Counted from the stretch's first letter, positions 1 through 9,419 are shown. The stretch: DNA of 64,000 nt from Marinomonas sp. THO17 (GCF_040436405.1 NZ_AP031575.1:2965501-3029500); one strand, 5' to 3'. Notes: generated by a model from the sequence alone, not told the origin. Made by a program: numbers and translations.

Positions 1-2
1 AA

Positions 3-170
3 CAAAGTCGACATACTTTGTTGGTGGTGGATAAACACAAGTGGGGACGCAAGGCTTCTGCAAGAGTGCACAATTTTTCTTCGATTGATCAAATATACAC
101 AGATGAACTGACAGAAAAACAAAGTCAATTACTCAAGCTTCACGGGGTGAAGATAACACTTTGTCATTAG
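3..170 (+). CDS. DeoR-family transcriptional regulator, C-terminal end only
   Basis: This open frame enters from the left edge and stops at TAG 168-170, giving the last 55 residues of a protein. The visible part has the pattern LLVVDKHKWGRKASARV followed by a stretch ending in an acidic-hydrophobic tail. It resembles the sugar-phosphate-sensing C-terminal domain of DeoR-family repressors, where a DxSKFG-like loop precedes the last beta strands. The next gene begins 6 bases downstream behind an AGGAGG-like site that overlaps this stop, so the two are probably co-transcribed. DeoR regulators usually sense a phosphorylated sugar or polyol, which fits a neighbouring sugar-phosphate phosphatase. 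The N-terminal helix-turn-helix lies outside the window, so the family call rests only on the tail. Confidence 0.6.
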   Translation, partial: QSRHTLLVVDKHKWGRKASARVHNFSSIDQIYTDELTEKQSQLLKLHGVKITLCH

Positions 171-176
171 GAGGCC

Positions 177-980
177 ATGCCTATTTCTTCTCTTTCAGCG
201 CTGACAAAGCAGGATTGTCAGCAGATACGTTTTATTCTAACCGATTTTGATGACACACTGACGTGGCAAGGGCAATTGCCTGTTGCTACTTTACAAGCCT
301 TGTCTGAATTGTCTGAACAAGGCATAAAAGTCATACCCGTTACCGGTGGCTGTGCGGGTTGGTCTGACATGATTGCCCGCGCTTTGCCGGTGGAAGGCGT
401 GATTACCGAAGGTGGGGCTTGTTTTATTGGTCGTGATGAAAACCTTGGTTTGAACTATCAATTTTGGCGTGATGAAGCGCTAATGAAGACCAATAAAGAA
501 GAGATTTTACAACAGGTTGAAGAAGTGCTGACGGCGTTTCCAACATTACGTTTGGCGCGGGATCAGGCGTATCGCTTAACCGATGTGGCAATTGATTATG
601 CGCAAGATGTACAGCCCCCAGCGTTAGCAGAAAAAGAGCAATGTCTTAGTAAACTGCTTGAGCTTGGCTTAAACGCTCGGGCCAGTTCGATTCATATTAA
701 TGTGTGTTCACCCGGCTATGATAAGTTTTCGATGGCACAACGGGTTCTCAAAAACATCTATGGTTTGAGTCAATCAGAACAGCAACAACAAGTATTGTAT
801 GTGGGGGACGCACCAAATGATGAAAGCATGTTTGCGCGTTTTCCATTGAGCGTAGGAGTGGCAAATATTGCCCATCATCTTGCGCAAATGACACATCATC
901 CTAAGTTTCAAACGAGCCAACCTGGAGGCTTAGGTTTTGCTGAATTGGCGGCAAGGATTTTAGTTTCTCGGCGTGAGTAA
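177..980 (+). CDS. HAD-superfamily (IIB type) phosphatase
   Basis: This 267-residue protein is a haloacid dehalogenase-type hydrolase that probably removes phosphate from a sugar phosphate in the cytoplasm. Motif I is DFDDT at residues 23-27, with the nucleophile Asp23 and acid/base Asp25. A VTGG stretch near residue 56 takes the motif II position, and GDAPNDESMF near residue 217 is motif IV, which binds magnesium. The large insert between motifs II and III gives the IIB cap of Cof, sucrose-phosphatase and mannosyl-3-phosphoglycerate phosphatase proteins. The start has a strong AGGAGG site overlapping the stop of the upstream DeoR gene, so the pair is likely one operon. The substrate cannot be read from sequence. 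The convergent IclR gene ends only 4 bases after this stop. Confidence 0.8.
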   Translation: MPISSLSALTKQDCQQIRFILTDFDDTLTWQGQLPVATLQALSELSEQGIKVIPVTGGCAGWSDMIARALPVEGVITEGGACFIGRDENLGLNYQFWRDEALMKTNKEEILQQVEEVLTAFPTLRLARDQAYRLTDVAIDYAQDVQPPALAEKEQCLSKLLELGLNARASSIHINVCSPGYDKFSMAQRVLKNIYGLSQSEQQQQVLYVGDAPNDESMFARFPLSVGVANIAHHLAQMTHHPKFQTSQPGGLGFAELAARILVSRRE

Positions 981-984
981 CTAT

Positions 985-1758
985 TTAATCGCAAGCCCCT
1001 AGACGTTTTGAAATGTCATCGGCAGCACTTTTCACCAGCCCTTTCATCGTCTCATAGCTTGCATCGTCGGTACGAAAAGCCGGTGCGGTAACACTGATGG
1101 CGGCAACTACTTGGTGTCGAGCGTTGAATATGGGGGCAGCCACACATTTAATACCTATTTCATGCTCTTCAAGGTCCAGTGAAATGCCAGTGTCTTTTAT
1201 TTGCTGTAAATTGCCTTCCAGGGCCTGTGGTGTTGTCAGTGTGTGCTCGGTATGACGAATAAAATTTTGCTGATGAATAATATCTTGTTGTTTTGCTTCA
1301 GGCAGATAGGCCAAAATGGCTTTGCCGACACCAGTACAGTAGACGGGGCCTTTTTTACCTACGGCGGAATATAGGCGCAGACTCTTAGGGCTTTCTAGTT
1401 TGTCTATGTAGATGACTTCGGCATCGTCCAGAACCGCTAAATGTATGGTTTCTTGCGTACTGGACCAGAGGTCTCGCATAGGCGCTGCGGCGACATCACG
1501 AATGTCTAAGTTGGCCCAAGTACGATGAGCAAGCGCCAGTAAACCATAGCCCGGGTAATAGGCTTGCTTGTGTTCATCAAATCGCACTAGACCATGCTCA
1601 AGTAGGGTATTCAGCTGGCGATGAGCAGTGGCTTTAGGCAATTCAGATAAGTCGACAAGCTCAGCAAAGCGTAGTGGGACAGGAGAAGTGCAAACATGAT
1701 TCAACATGGTCAATGCCTTACTTAGGGAAGAGCCAGCTGGTTTTTTTTCCATCATCAT
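985..1758 (-). CDS. IclR-family transcriptional regulator
   Basis: This 257-residue regulator has an N-terminal winged helix-turn-helix (about residues 10-70, including KATAHRQLNTLLEHGLV). It is followed by the IclR effector domain (about 85-250), with the familiar GKAILAYLPE and VAAISVTAPA segments. IclR proteins usually control catabolic or central-metabolism genes in response to a small organic acid. Three ATG codons lie in tandem at the start. AGGA directly abuts the first one and sits 6 bases before the third (1752), so translation probably begins at the third. The gene is convergent with the phosphatase and divergent from the CofD-like gene, with about 120 bases of shared promoter DNA that contains an inverted repeat (1790-1809). 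The target pathway is unknown. Confidence 0.9.
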   Translation of the reverse strand: MMMEKKPAGSSLSKALTMLNHVCTSPVPLRFAELVDLSELPKATAHRQLNTLLEHGLVRFDEHKQAYYPGYGLLALAHRTWANLDIRDVAAAPMRDLWSSTQETIHLAVLDDAEVIYIDKLESPKSLRLYSAVGKKGPVYCTGVGKAILAYLPEAKQQDIIHQQNFIRHTEHTLTTPQALEGNLQQIKDTGISLDLEEHEIGIKCVAAPIFNARHQVVAAISVTAPAFRTDDASYETMKGLVKSAADDISKRLGACD

Positions 1759-1789
1759 TCCTGTCTGTAAACGTGTTATTGTAAGTATG

Positions 1790-1809
1790 GTGTTATCTTA
1801 ACTTAACAC
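1790..1809. promoter_or_regulatory. Inverted repeat between iclR-type gene and CofD-like gene
   Basis: GTGTTA (1790-1795) and TAACAC (1804-1809) form a 6-base inverted repeat with an 8-base spacer. It lies 32 bases upstream of the IclR gene within the divergent intergenic region. IclR-family proteins often autoregulate from such sites, so it is a possible operator for the neighbouring regulator. This is inference from position and symmetry only. Confidence 0.3.
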
Positions 1810-1877
1810 TGTCGGATGAGAGAAGGTATTTTAAAACCCTTGTGCGTTTCTTGGGGTAATTGAATGGAGTGGTTAAT

Positions 1878-3062
1878 ATGGCAGATGCTTTACGTGTCTG
1901 GCGACGCATGGTGATGCCAGACTTGGTGCGTGTGCATCGTTATAAAAGCTTGCCTGAGCAAGGTCCTAAAGTTCTGTTTTTTAGTGGTGGTTCGGCGCTC
2001 AATAAAATCAGTCGAGTGTTTAAAGAATACACCCACCATTCTATCCATTTGGTCACACCGTTTGATTCAGGCGGTAGCTCTGCTCGCCTTCGTGATGCGT
2101 TTGACATTCCTGCTGTTGGGGATTTGCGCAGTCGTTTGATGGCACTGGCGGATGAAACCGTAATGGGACAACCGGAAGTGTATGCCTTGTTTACACATCG
2201 TTTAAGCAGTGCGCAAAGTGCTGCGGAATTAAGGCTGCAATTAAACGCCTTAGTGGCAGGTGAACACGAGTTAATCGCTTGTATTCCCAATCCGATGAAG
2301 GCCTTGATTCAAACGCAACTGGCAGTGACACAGCAGAGCATTGACGATACTTTTGATTTGCGCGGTGCCAGTATAGGCAATTTGATTATGGCTGGTGGTT
2401 ATCTCAATAATCAATATCAGCTGGATCCAATTGTATTTTTATTTTCTAGGCTTATCAAAGCATTGGGTGAAGTAAAAACAACCATAGATGCAGACCTGCA
2501 TCTGGGAGTAGAATTAGAGAATGGCGATGTTGTCTTAGGGCAGCATAATATTACGGGTAAAGAGACTTCATTATTATCCAGTCCAATTAAACGCATGTGG
2601 TTGAATAAGGGGCTCAAAAAAGCCTCTCCTACTACTTGCCATATCGCTGATGATCGCATTGATGCAATTGCAAGTGCGGACTTGATTTGTTATCCACCGG
2701 GAAGTTTTTATAGCAGCTTGTTGGCGAACCTCATGCCACAAGGTGTGGGACGAGCTATTTGTCAAAATCCTAACCCGAAAGTGTATTTGCCAAATTTAGG
2801 AACAGACCCAGAGCAATTGGGTTTATCGTTAAACGAGCAAGTGGAGCGACTGATTGCGATTGTGTTAAACGATGTTCCTGAACTGGCCAGTTATGCTGCC
2901 TTGGATTACTTACTGCTGGATGATCGTTATGATTATGGTGATGTGGATTTTGATAAATTAGTTCGTTTGAATGTTGCGGTGATTAAAACGCCATTAATTA
3001 CTCATAAGCCTGAAAAATATGACGAGGGATTAGTTACAAAAGCTTTGTTGTCCTTGGTATGA
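1878..3062 (+). CDS. GAK-system CofD-like protein (orphan)
   Basis: This 394-residue protein belongs to the CofD/YvcK-like superfamily, more precisely the CofD-related branch named after the GAK system. The supporting blocks are KVLFFSGGSALNKISR near the N-terminus, HLVTPFDSGGSSARLRDAF, AVGDLRSRLMALAD, RGASIGNLIMAGGY and GQHNITGKE. CofD-type enzymes handle a 2-phospholactyl or nucleotide-linked substrate; the role of the GAK branch is not established. The members that usually accompany it in GAK loci, an ATP-grasp protein and small amphi-Trp or XXXCH proteins, are not seen here. I chose ATG 1878, which has GGAG 8 bases upstream, over an in-frame TTG at 1860. No adjacent gene on this strand is close enough to define an operon. 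Confidence 0.8.
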   Translation: MADALRVWRRMVMPDLVRVHRYKSLPEQGPKVLFFSGGSALNKISRVFKEYTHHSIHLVTPFDSGGSSARLRDAFDIPAVGDLRSRLMALADETVMGQPEVYALFTHRLSSAQSAAELRLQLNALVAGEHELIACIPNPMKALIQTQLAVTQQSIDDTFDLRGASIGNLIMAGGYLNNQYQLDPIVFLFSRLIKALGEVKTTIDADLHLGVELENGDVVLGQHNITGKETSLLSSPIKRMWLNKGLKKASPTTCHIADDRIDAIASADLICYPPGSFYSSLLANLMPQGVGRAICQNPNPKVYLPNLGTDPEQLGLSLNEQVERLIAIVLNDVPELASYAALDYLLLDDRYDYGDVDFDKLVRLNVAVIKTPLITHKPEKYDEGLVTKALLSLV

Positions 3063-3117
3063 AGCAGATGTTTTGAATAAGGTGTGCTACTTTTTTTAGT
3101 GAAAGGGATAAAAAAAA

Positions 3118-3143
3118 TTACGTGACGTAACACTTTTGTGTTA
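3118..3143. promoter_or_regulatory. Two overlapping palindromes upstream of response regulator
   Basis: TTACGTGACGTAA (3118-3130) is a 13-base palindrome around a central G. It overlaps TAACAC-TTTT-GTGTTA (3128-3143), a 6-base inverted repeat. Both lie 57-82 bases before the ATG of the response regulator and just after the CofD-like gene. They could be a protein-binding site. There is no downstream T tract to support a terminator. Confidence 0.3.
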
Positions 3144-3199
3144 TTCGAAACATCACTTTAGCTGTCATAGTAGTGATACTTGATTATAAGAGAGCTGTC

Positions 3200-4219
3200 A
3201 TGAGTACAAAAGTACTGATATGTGATGATTCAAGGATTGCAAGGAAGCAGCTGGCAAAGGTATTGCCAAATGACTGGAACGTCGAAATTGAATTTGCTGA
3301 AAATGGACAAGACGCGCTGCAGCAGATAGCAGCGGCGTCTTTTGATATATTGTTTTTAGATTTGAATATGCCGGTTAAAGACGGCTATGAAACCCTCGAA
3401 GCTTTGCAAGGTGTGGCTGGTGCGCCTGTGGTCATTGTAGTGTCTGGTGATGTTCAGCCAAAAGCCATTGAGCGAGTAAAAGCAATGGGGGCGGCGGCTT
3501 TTCATAAAAAGCCTGCATCGTCTGAGGATATTCGTGAGTTGCTTTTGGATCTGGATTTGCTAACGCAGCAAAACCAATTGACGCAACCCGTATCGCGACC
3601 GCATGAAACAGCAGCGGAAAGTTTCAGTCTGCAAGACACCCTACAAGAAGTGTCTAATATTGCTATGGGGCGCGCTGCCAGCGCTCTGGCAGAAATGCTT
3701 AATGTGTTTATTAAGTTGCCTGTGCCGCAAGTCAATATTTTAGAAGTGAGCGAGTTGCAAATGGCGCTGGAATACAGTGTTAAAGAAGACAGTTGCTCAG
3801 CGGTCGCTCAAGGTTTTGTCGGGTCTGGCATCGCCTTTGAAGCTTTGCTCATTTTTAATGACTCCAGTTTCCCTGATATGGCTCAGTTGCTCGGTATGTC
3901 TCAAGACTATTCGCGTGAGTCTGAGACAGAGTTGCTGATGGATGTTTCATCGGTTTTGGTCGGGCCATTTATGTCGGCGGTGGGTAAACAGCTTAATATT
4001 GATTTTAGTCATGGTCACCCCACCTTGCTGGGACAACATGTCAAAATTTCTGACCTAATTAATGTGAAAAAGACCACGTGGAAACGTACCTTAGCGGTGG
4101 AAATTGTTTATGAGGTGGAAAACTATCAAATTAATTGTGATTTGATGTTGCTGTTCACCGAAGATTCTGTGCCTACCCTAGAGCATTTGTTGTCATTTTT
4201 GGCTGAGGACGAAGAATGA
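3200..4219 (+). CDS. Response regulator with C-terminal CheC/CheX-like domain
   Basis: This 339-residue protein has a receiver domain (about residues 3-120) and a second domain (about 150-330). The receiver shows the acidic pair Asp9-Asp10, a phospho-acceptor in LFLDLNMP (Asp54), and a conserved lysine in FHKKPAS. The second part resembles the CheC/CheX/FliY phosphatase fold, with an EVSNIAMGRAASALAEML helix and a related SSVLVGPFMSAVGKQL repeat. CheC proteins dephosphorylate CheY-P, so this may be a self-contained or chemotaxis-linked switch, though the catalytic Glu-Asn pair was not verified. The ATG at 3200 follows AAGAGAG at a good distance and is preferred to an upstream GTG at 3173. The stop overlaps the PAS gene (ATGA), so the two are translationally coupled. 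Confidence 0.82.
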   Translation: MSTKVLICDDSRIARKQLAKVLPNDWNVEIEFAENGQDALQQIAAASFDILFLDLNMPVKDGYETLEALQGVAGAPVVIVVSGDVQPKAIERVKAMGAAAFHKKPASSEDIRELLLDLDLLTQQNQLTQPVSRPHETAAESFSLQDTLQEVSNIAMGRAASALAEMLNVFIKLPVPQVNILEVSELQMALEYSVKEDSCSAVAQGFVGSGIAFEALLIFNDSSFPDMAQLLGMSQDYSRESETELLMDVSSVLVGPFMSAVGKQLNIDFSHGHPTLLGQHVKISDLINVKKTTWKRTLAVEIVYEVENYQINCDLMLLFTEDSVPTLEHLLSFLAEDEE

Positions 4220-4674
4220 GTAATCAAGCCGATGGATTAGCCGATTTTCATTGGATGTTTGATCTTTTGCATCATATCGATGTGGGGTTGGTGGTGTTGG
4301 ACCAAGAATACAGGGTGCAGTTGTGGAACAGTTTTATGGAGAATCACAGTGGTGTGAGTTCTTCTATTGCTAAACAACAGTCCATCTTTAGTATTTTTTC
4401 TGATCTTGATGCAGATTGGCTAAAGCAAAAAATAGATAATGTATTTGGTTTAAAAACACCCATCTACATTTCTTGGGAGCAGCGACCCTATTTGTTTGAG
4501 TTTAAATGCTATCGTCCTTTGACGAGTATTGCTGACAACATGTATCAAAATGTGGCAATTCGCCCTATTTCTGGACCGGATGGTAGGATTAAGCAAGTGT
4601 GTTTGGTGGTGTACGATGTGACTGATGTGGCCACTAATAAAATGGCCTTTGATGCGGTGCGACAACAATCTTAA
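4216..4674 (+). CDS. PAS-domain protein
   Basis: A small 152-residue protein made of essentially one PAS domain (about residues 12-140). It begins MFDLLHHIDVGLVVLDQEYRVQLWN, the typical first helix and strands of a PAS fold, and ends in a strand-rich segment with VCLVVYDVTDVA. No kinase, GGDEF or methyl-accepting output domain follows, so it is a stand-alone sensor. Its ATG overlaps the stop of the response regulator by 4 bases, indicating that the two are made together. A plausible role is to sense redox or a ligand and act with the upstream receiver-CheC protein. The ligand is not predictable. The 247 bases after it contain no gene I can support. Confidence 0.8.
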   Translation: MSNQADGLADFHWMFDLLHHIDVGLVVLDQEYRVQLWNSFMENHSGVSSSIAKQQSIFSIFSDLDADWLKQKIDNVFGLKTPIYISWEQRPYLFEFKCYRPLTSIADNMYQNVAIRPISGPDGRIKQVCLVVYDVTDVATNKMAFDAVRQQS

Positions 4675-4921
4675 CTAGTATCTTTTATAAGCTTTTTATA
4701 AGACTGCTTCACTTTTAAGTGATTTTTTAGGAGCGGTTTTGGTCTAAAAGTCTTTGATATGGCTATGATTATTTTGTTGGTTTAGGTTTTCTGTGCTGAT
4801 CATATGTTTTCACTTTAACTATGAACTTTTTTCTCCGAATTTTCGACATAAGCACAAACTATTGTAATCGTCATTTGTGGGGTTACTATGTGCGTATGAG
4901 AAATAGCATCTGGAGTGATAA

Positions 4922-5842
4922 ATGAACGGCCAACTGATGAATGAGTTGGAAGAGTTAGGGGGAGAGATACGTCCCGCAAGCTTAAAAAAATGCGATGAAA
5001 TCATCGTAGATCAACCTGGCTTTACCGCCGTTATCGCCTTATGGGGTGGTCATCTGGTTAGCTTTATTCCCTCTGGGCAGCCCGACCTTTTGTTTCAATC
5101 AGACAATCAAGGTGGCGAAGGCCGTTTTGGACGTCGTCATTTTGGTGTGCCTGTTTGCTGGCCCTGGTTTGGTGCAAATGAAGACGAAGAAGATTATCCA
5201 GCCCACGGTTTGGCACGATACTTCCGCTGGCAGTTCATTGAAGCAGGGCGTTTCAAAAATGGCGATGTGAAAATTGTTATTCGTTTGGCGTCCGAAGATC
5301 ATCCTTTGATTGAAGAAATGTGGCCCCAAGCGTTTGAACTGCGTCAGGTATTTCGCTTTTCCAGTAAAGGCTTTCGCATTAACTTTACTGCTGCAAACCT
5401 ATCTGATAAGCCCATGCCAGTGAGTGAAGCCTTACACACTTATTTTCATGTAGGTAATAATAAAACAGCGCAAGTGCATGGCTTAGATCAAATCACTTAC
5501 GTGGATAAATTTAACAGTGGTCAAACAGTGGTGCAACAAGGGGAGGTTTCACCTTGTCATTATATGGATCGAGTCTATTTAGATGCTCCACAGGAATGTG
5601 AAATTCATGACCCTGATTTAGGGCGACGTTTGCAGATTCAAACCGAAGGCAGTGCCAGCACCATTTTATGGAATCCAGGTGATGAATTGGCAAAACAACG
5701 CATTGACATGGAAGATGCGGATTACCAGCGTTTTGTTTGTGTGGAAGCGGGTAATGCCTTGTCTAATGCTTATAAAATTGCACCAGGTGACATTCATCAG
5801 TTAAAACTTAAGGTAAAACACAAGCCGCTGAAAGAAGACTAA
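4922..5842 (+). CDS. D-hexose-6-phosphate mutarotase (YeaD-like)
   Basis: This 306-residue protein belongs to the aldose 1-epimerase fold, YeaD branch, which interconverts alpha and beta anomers of glucose-6-phosphate and related sugars in the cytoplasm. Diagnostic pieces are GGHLVSFIPSGQPDLLFQS near the N-terminus, RRHFGVPVCWPWFG and AHGLARYFRW in the active-site half, SEALHTYFHVG with the catalytic histidine, and FVCVEAGNA near the C-terminus with the catalytic glutamate. The length is normal for the family. The ATG has GGAG about 7 bases upstream. The gene stands alone, bounded downstream by a strong bidirectional terminator shared with the convergent crc-like gene. Confidence 0.9.
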   Translation: MNGQLMNELEELGGEIRPASLKKCDEIIVDQPGFTAVIALWGGHLVSFIPSGQPDLLFQSDNQGGEGRFGRRHFGVPVCWPWFGANEDEEDYPAHGLARYFRWQFIEAGRFKNGDVKIVIRLASEDHPLIEEMWPQAFELRQVFRFSSKGFRINFTAANLSDKPMPVSEALHTYFHVGNNKTAQVHGLDQITYVDKFNSGQTVVQQGEVSPCHYMDRVYLDAPQECEIHDPDLGRRLQIQTEGSASTILWNPGDELAKQRIDMEDADYQRFVCVEAGNALSNAYKIAPGDIHQLKLKVKHKPLKED

Positions 5843-5892
5843 ATTGTCAATTAAAGTGTTTTCTGTTTTATCCATAAGGCTTCACCTGCAAT

Positions 5893-5932
5893 AAAAAACC
5901 GCTGTCAGTATTAAGCTGACAGCGGTTTTTTT
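5893..5932. terminator. Bidirectional Rho-independent terminator
   Basis: A long perfect stem, AAAAAACCGCTGTCAG (5893-5908), pairs with its complement after a 7-base loop and ends in a T run. The A tract on one side and T tract on the other make it usable from both directions. It therefore ends the mutarotase gene and the convergent crc-like gene. Confidence 0.93.
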
Positions 5933-5949
5933 ACGCATCGATAAATTTC

Positions 5950-6726
5950 TTAGTCGATGTTGTATTCCATTATCAAAGGCGCGTGATCCGAGAAACGCTG
6001 ACCTTTGTAAATGGTGCCACCTTGGATCAGGTTCTTAAGACCAGGCGTGGCGATTTGGTAGTCCAAACGTCCGCCTTCGTCCAATTTCCAAGCTCGTTCG
6101 TAATCCGGCCACCAAGTGTATTGTTTATCTTGTTTGTTGACCTGACGGAAAGCGTCAATGTATTCCAATTCATTGAAAATTTCATTAATCCATTTACGCT
6201 CTTCTGGTAAAAAACCAGAATTACGCTGATTAACGAACCAGCTACTCACATCAATCGGTGAACGAGCCACATTGGCGGTGCCACAAAAGATGAATTCACG
6301 ACGTTTACGGCGCGTTTTTACTAAGTGATTTTTGAAGCCTTCCATGAAGCGATATTTATGCTCTTGCAATGCTTCTTCATGATTTGAGCCATGTGGCGTT
6401 AAAAAAGCACCTATACTGACTTTATCAAAATCAGCTTGGATAAAGCGGCCTTCAAAATCGCATTCAGGAAAGCCCATACCTGTCATTATGGCCTTTGGCA
6501 TGCTTTTACAGTAGATGGCTACGCCTGCTTGATCAGGTGTTTCCATTGAATCAAAAAAATAGGTGTTGTACTCGGGTGGAAAGAAAACACTGTCGTTTAG
6601 ACTGCGTTCATCCGCCTGTATATCTTGCAGACATACAACATCCGGGTTCTGACGAACCATCCATTCAAAAAAGCCGCGATCGGCTGCTTGCTTTATACCG
6701 TTTACATTAAGGCTGATGACCTTCAT
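5950..6726 (-). CDS. crc: Catabolite repression control protein Crc homologue (degenerate ExoIII-fold protein)
   Basis: This 258-residue protein has the exonuclease III/AP-endonuclease fold but matches pseudomonad Crc best. Shared blocks include LNVNGIKQAADRGFF, IQADFDKVSIGAFLTP, RRKRREFIFCG, GFLPEERKW, YTWWPD and DYQIATPGL. In Pseudomonas, Crc acts with Hfq to repress translation of catabolic mRNAs and has no nuclease activity. Two ExoIII active-site positions are altered: the metal-binding Glu is Asp35 (LQDIQ) and the GDxN aspartate is Thr150 (CGTAN). Asn152, Asp222 and the Asp247-His248 pair remain. The gene is divergent from pyrE, exactly as crc is in Pseudomonas, which supports the assignment strongly. 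If the remaining residues retain catalysis it could be a weak nuclease, but I consider this unlikely. Confidence 0.85.
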   Translation of the reverse strand: MKVISLNVNGIKQAADRGFFEWMVRQNPDVVCLQDIQADERSLNDSVFFPPEYNTYFFDSMETPDQAGVAIYCKSMPKAIMTGMGFPECDFEGRFIQADFDKVSIGAFLTPHGSNHEEALQEHKYRFMEGFKNHLVKTRRKRREFIFCGTANVARSPIDVSSWFVNQRNSGFLPEERKWINEIFNELEYIDAFRQVNKQDKQYTWWPDYERAWKLDEGGRLDYQIATPGLKNLIQGGTIYKGQRFSDHAPLIMEYNID

Positions 6727-6843
6727 TTCTGGTCCCTACAATTCCTAGCCGTGTGTTATATTAGCGCCTATCCTAAGTTAGCATGGCTTTTTAAACCACT
6801 TTGGTGAGGCTATGTTGTGAATTTTTATCTTTCTGGAGTCGGC

Positions 6844-7491
6844 ATGAAACCTTACCAAAGAGACTTTATTGAATTCGCCATCGAACAAAATGTATTGCGT
6901 TTTGGCGAATTCACACTTAAATCAGGCCGCGTAAGCCCATACTTTTTTAATGCTGGCTTATTCAATTCTGGCCAAGCATTGGCCAAGTTAGGCCGTTTTT
7001 ACGCTGCCTCTCTCATGGAAGCAAATGTTCCATTCGATGTTTTGTTCGGCCCTGCGTATAAGGGCATTCCATTGGCAACCACGACAGCTGTCGCCTTGTA
7101 TGATCACCATAATTTAGATACACCATACGTATTCAACCGCAAAGAAGCAAAAACTCACGGTGAAGGTGGTTCTCTTGTGGGTGCGGCATTGCAAGGTAAC
7201 GTCATGATAATTGACGACGTTATTACTGCCGGCACCGCCATTCGAGAAGTTATGGCCATTATCCAGCAGGCCAACGCGGCGCCTGCTGGTGTGCTGATTG
7301 CCCTGGATCGTCAAGAACGAGGCCAAGGAGACTTATCGGCCATCCAAGAAGTCGAACGTGACTTTGGAATGCCAGTCATCAGCATTGTTTCTTTAAATGA
7401 CATCATGACCTACTTGGCTGAACAGGATTCCCCCGAATTTGCTCAGCATTTGGACGCGGTGAAAGCCTATCGCGACCAGTACGGTATTTAA
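6844..7491 (+). CDS. pyrE: Orotate phosphoribosyltransferase
   Basis: PyrE (215 residues) transfers a phosphoribosyl group from PRPP to orotate, forming OMP in pyrimidine synthesis. It begins [29 protein letters not shown], typical of proteobacterial PyrE. The catalytic loop appears as [13 protein letters not shown], and the PRPP-binding motif as [14 protein letters not shown] chose ATG 6844, which has GGAG 8 bases upstream and the family-typical N-terminus, instead of an in-frame GTG at 6817. It is divergent from crc and convergent with slmA, only 32 bases apart. An inverted GCTAAGG/CCTTAGC pair spans that gap and the end of slmA. Confidence 0.97.
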   Translation: MKPYQRDFIEFAIEQNVLRFGEFTLKSGRVSPYFFNAGLFNSGQALAKLGRFYAASLMEANVPFDVLFGPAYKGIPLATTTAVALYDHHNLDTPYVFNRKEAKTHGEGGSLVGAALQGNVMIIDDVITAGTAIREVMAIIQQANAAPAGVLIALDRQERGQGDLSAIQEVERDFGMPVISIVSLNDIMTYLAEQDSPEFAQHLDAVKAYRDQYGI

Positions 7492-7498
7492 TCACTTT

Positions 7499-7534
7499 GC
7501 TAAGGTTCGAAGTTGGTCGGGCCTTAGCGATTTT
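7499..7534. terminator. Possible terminator between pyrE and slmA
   Basis: GCTAAGG (7499-7505) and CCTTAGC (7522-7528) form a 7-base stem with a 16-base loop, followed on the plus strand by GATTTT. The right arm overlaps the slmA stop codon. The stem is short and the T tract is weak, so it may be only a partial terminator. Confidence 0.35.
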
Positions 7535-8117
7535 CCATCAAGTTATGTGCCAGTAATGGCCATTGTTCTTGCCAAGCTTCCATTGGCTTAGTTTTAAATT
7601 CACTGCGCACGTAATGACGAATTTTACCTTCAATCACGGCGATTAAAAAATCTGCGCTTGGTGCCACACCTATTTTACTGCGCAAGCCTTGTTTTAAATC
7701 TGCCTCGCGAATCACTTGTTTAAGTTGGGTTTCCACACGATCAAATAATTGAGCAATGCGCACGCGTAAGCGTTCGGTTTCGCCCGACAGTGCATCTGCC
7801 GTCAGCAAACGGCACATGCCAGGATTTTGCTGGGCAAAATGCAATATCAGCGTCATGATCATGTCAATGCGTACCACTACATCTGATTCATCTTGAACAA
7901 TGCGATTAATGCGGGAAAATAGGGTTTCCTCAATAAATTCGATCAAACCTTCAAACATTTTGGCTTTACTTGGGAAGTGACGATACAAAGCCGCTTCTGA
8001 AACGCCCACTTGTTTGGCCAGTGCCGCCGTTGTAATACGAGCACCTGGGCTGCTTTCCAGCATTAGCGCCAATGCTTGTAAAATTTGTGTGCGGCGATCG
8101 ATTTTTTTATTGCTCAT
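7524..8117 (-). CDS. slmA: Nucleoid occlusion factor SlmA (TetR family)
   Basis: SlmA (197 residues) binds palindromic sites across the chromosome and, when DNA-bound, blocks FtsZ ring assembly over the nucleoid. The N-terminal helix-turn-helix (about residues 8-58) contains RRTQILQALALML, ITTAALAKQVGVSEAALYRHFPSKAKMFEGLI, nearly identical to enterobacterial SlmA. The rest is the TetR-type dimer and FtsZ-interaction domain, ending in LAHNLMENR. The length is typical. Its position beside pyrE and argB is common in gammaproteobacteria. It is of interest here because the same window holds a second tubulin-superfamily gene at 34.2 kb. Confidence 0.95.
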   Translation of the reverse strand: MSNKKIDRRTQILQALALMLESSPGARITTAALAKQVGVSEAALYRHFPSKAKMFEGLIEFIEETLFSRINRIVQDESDVVVRIDMIMTLILHFAQQNPGMCRLLTADALSGETERLRVRIAQLFDRVETQLKQVIREADLKQGLRSKIGVAPSADFLIAVIEGKIRHYVRSEFKTKPMEAWQEQWPLLAHNLMENR

Positions 8118-8175
8118 GGTCTTTTACCCATTTATAAGCTGATATCTTTTTGTATCTTATAGACAGGGAGAGTGA

Positions 8176-9419
<1,244 letters not shown>

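Noticed and set aside
5950-6726. Annotation as an ordinary exonuclease III (xthA)
   Set aside because: Glu34 and the GDxN aspartate are changed, and both the sequence and the pyrE linkage fit Crc better.
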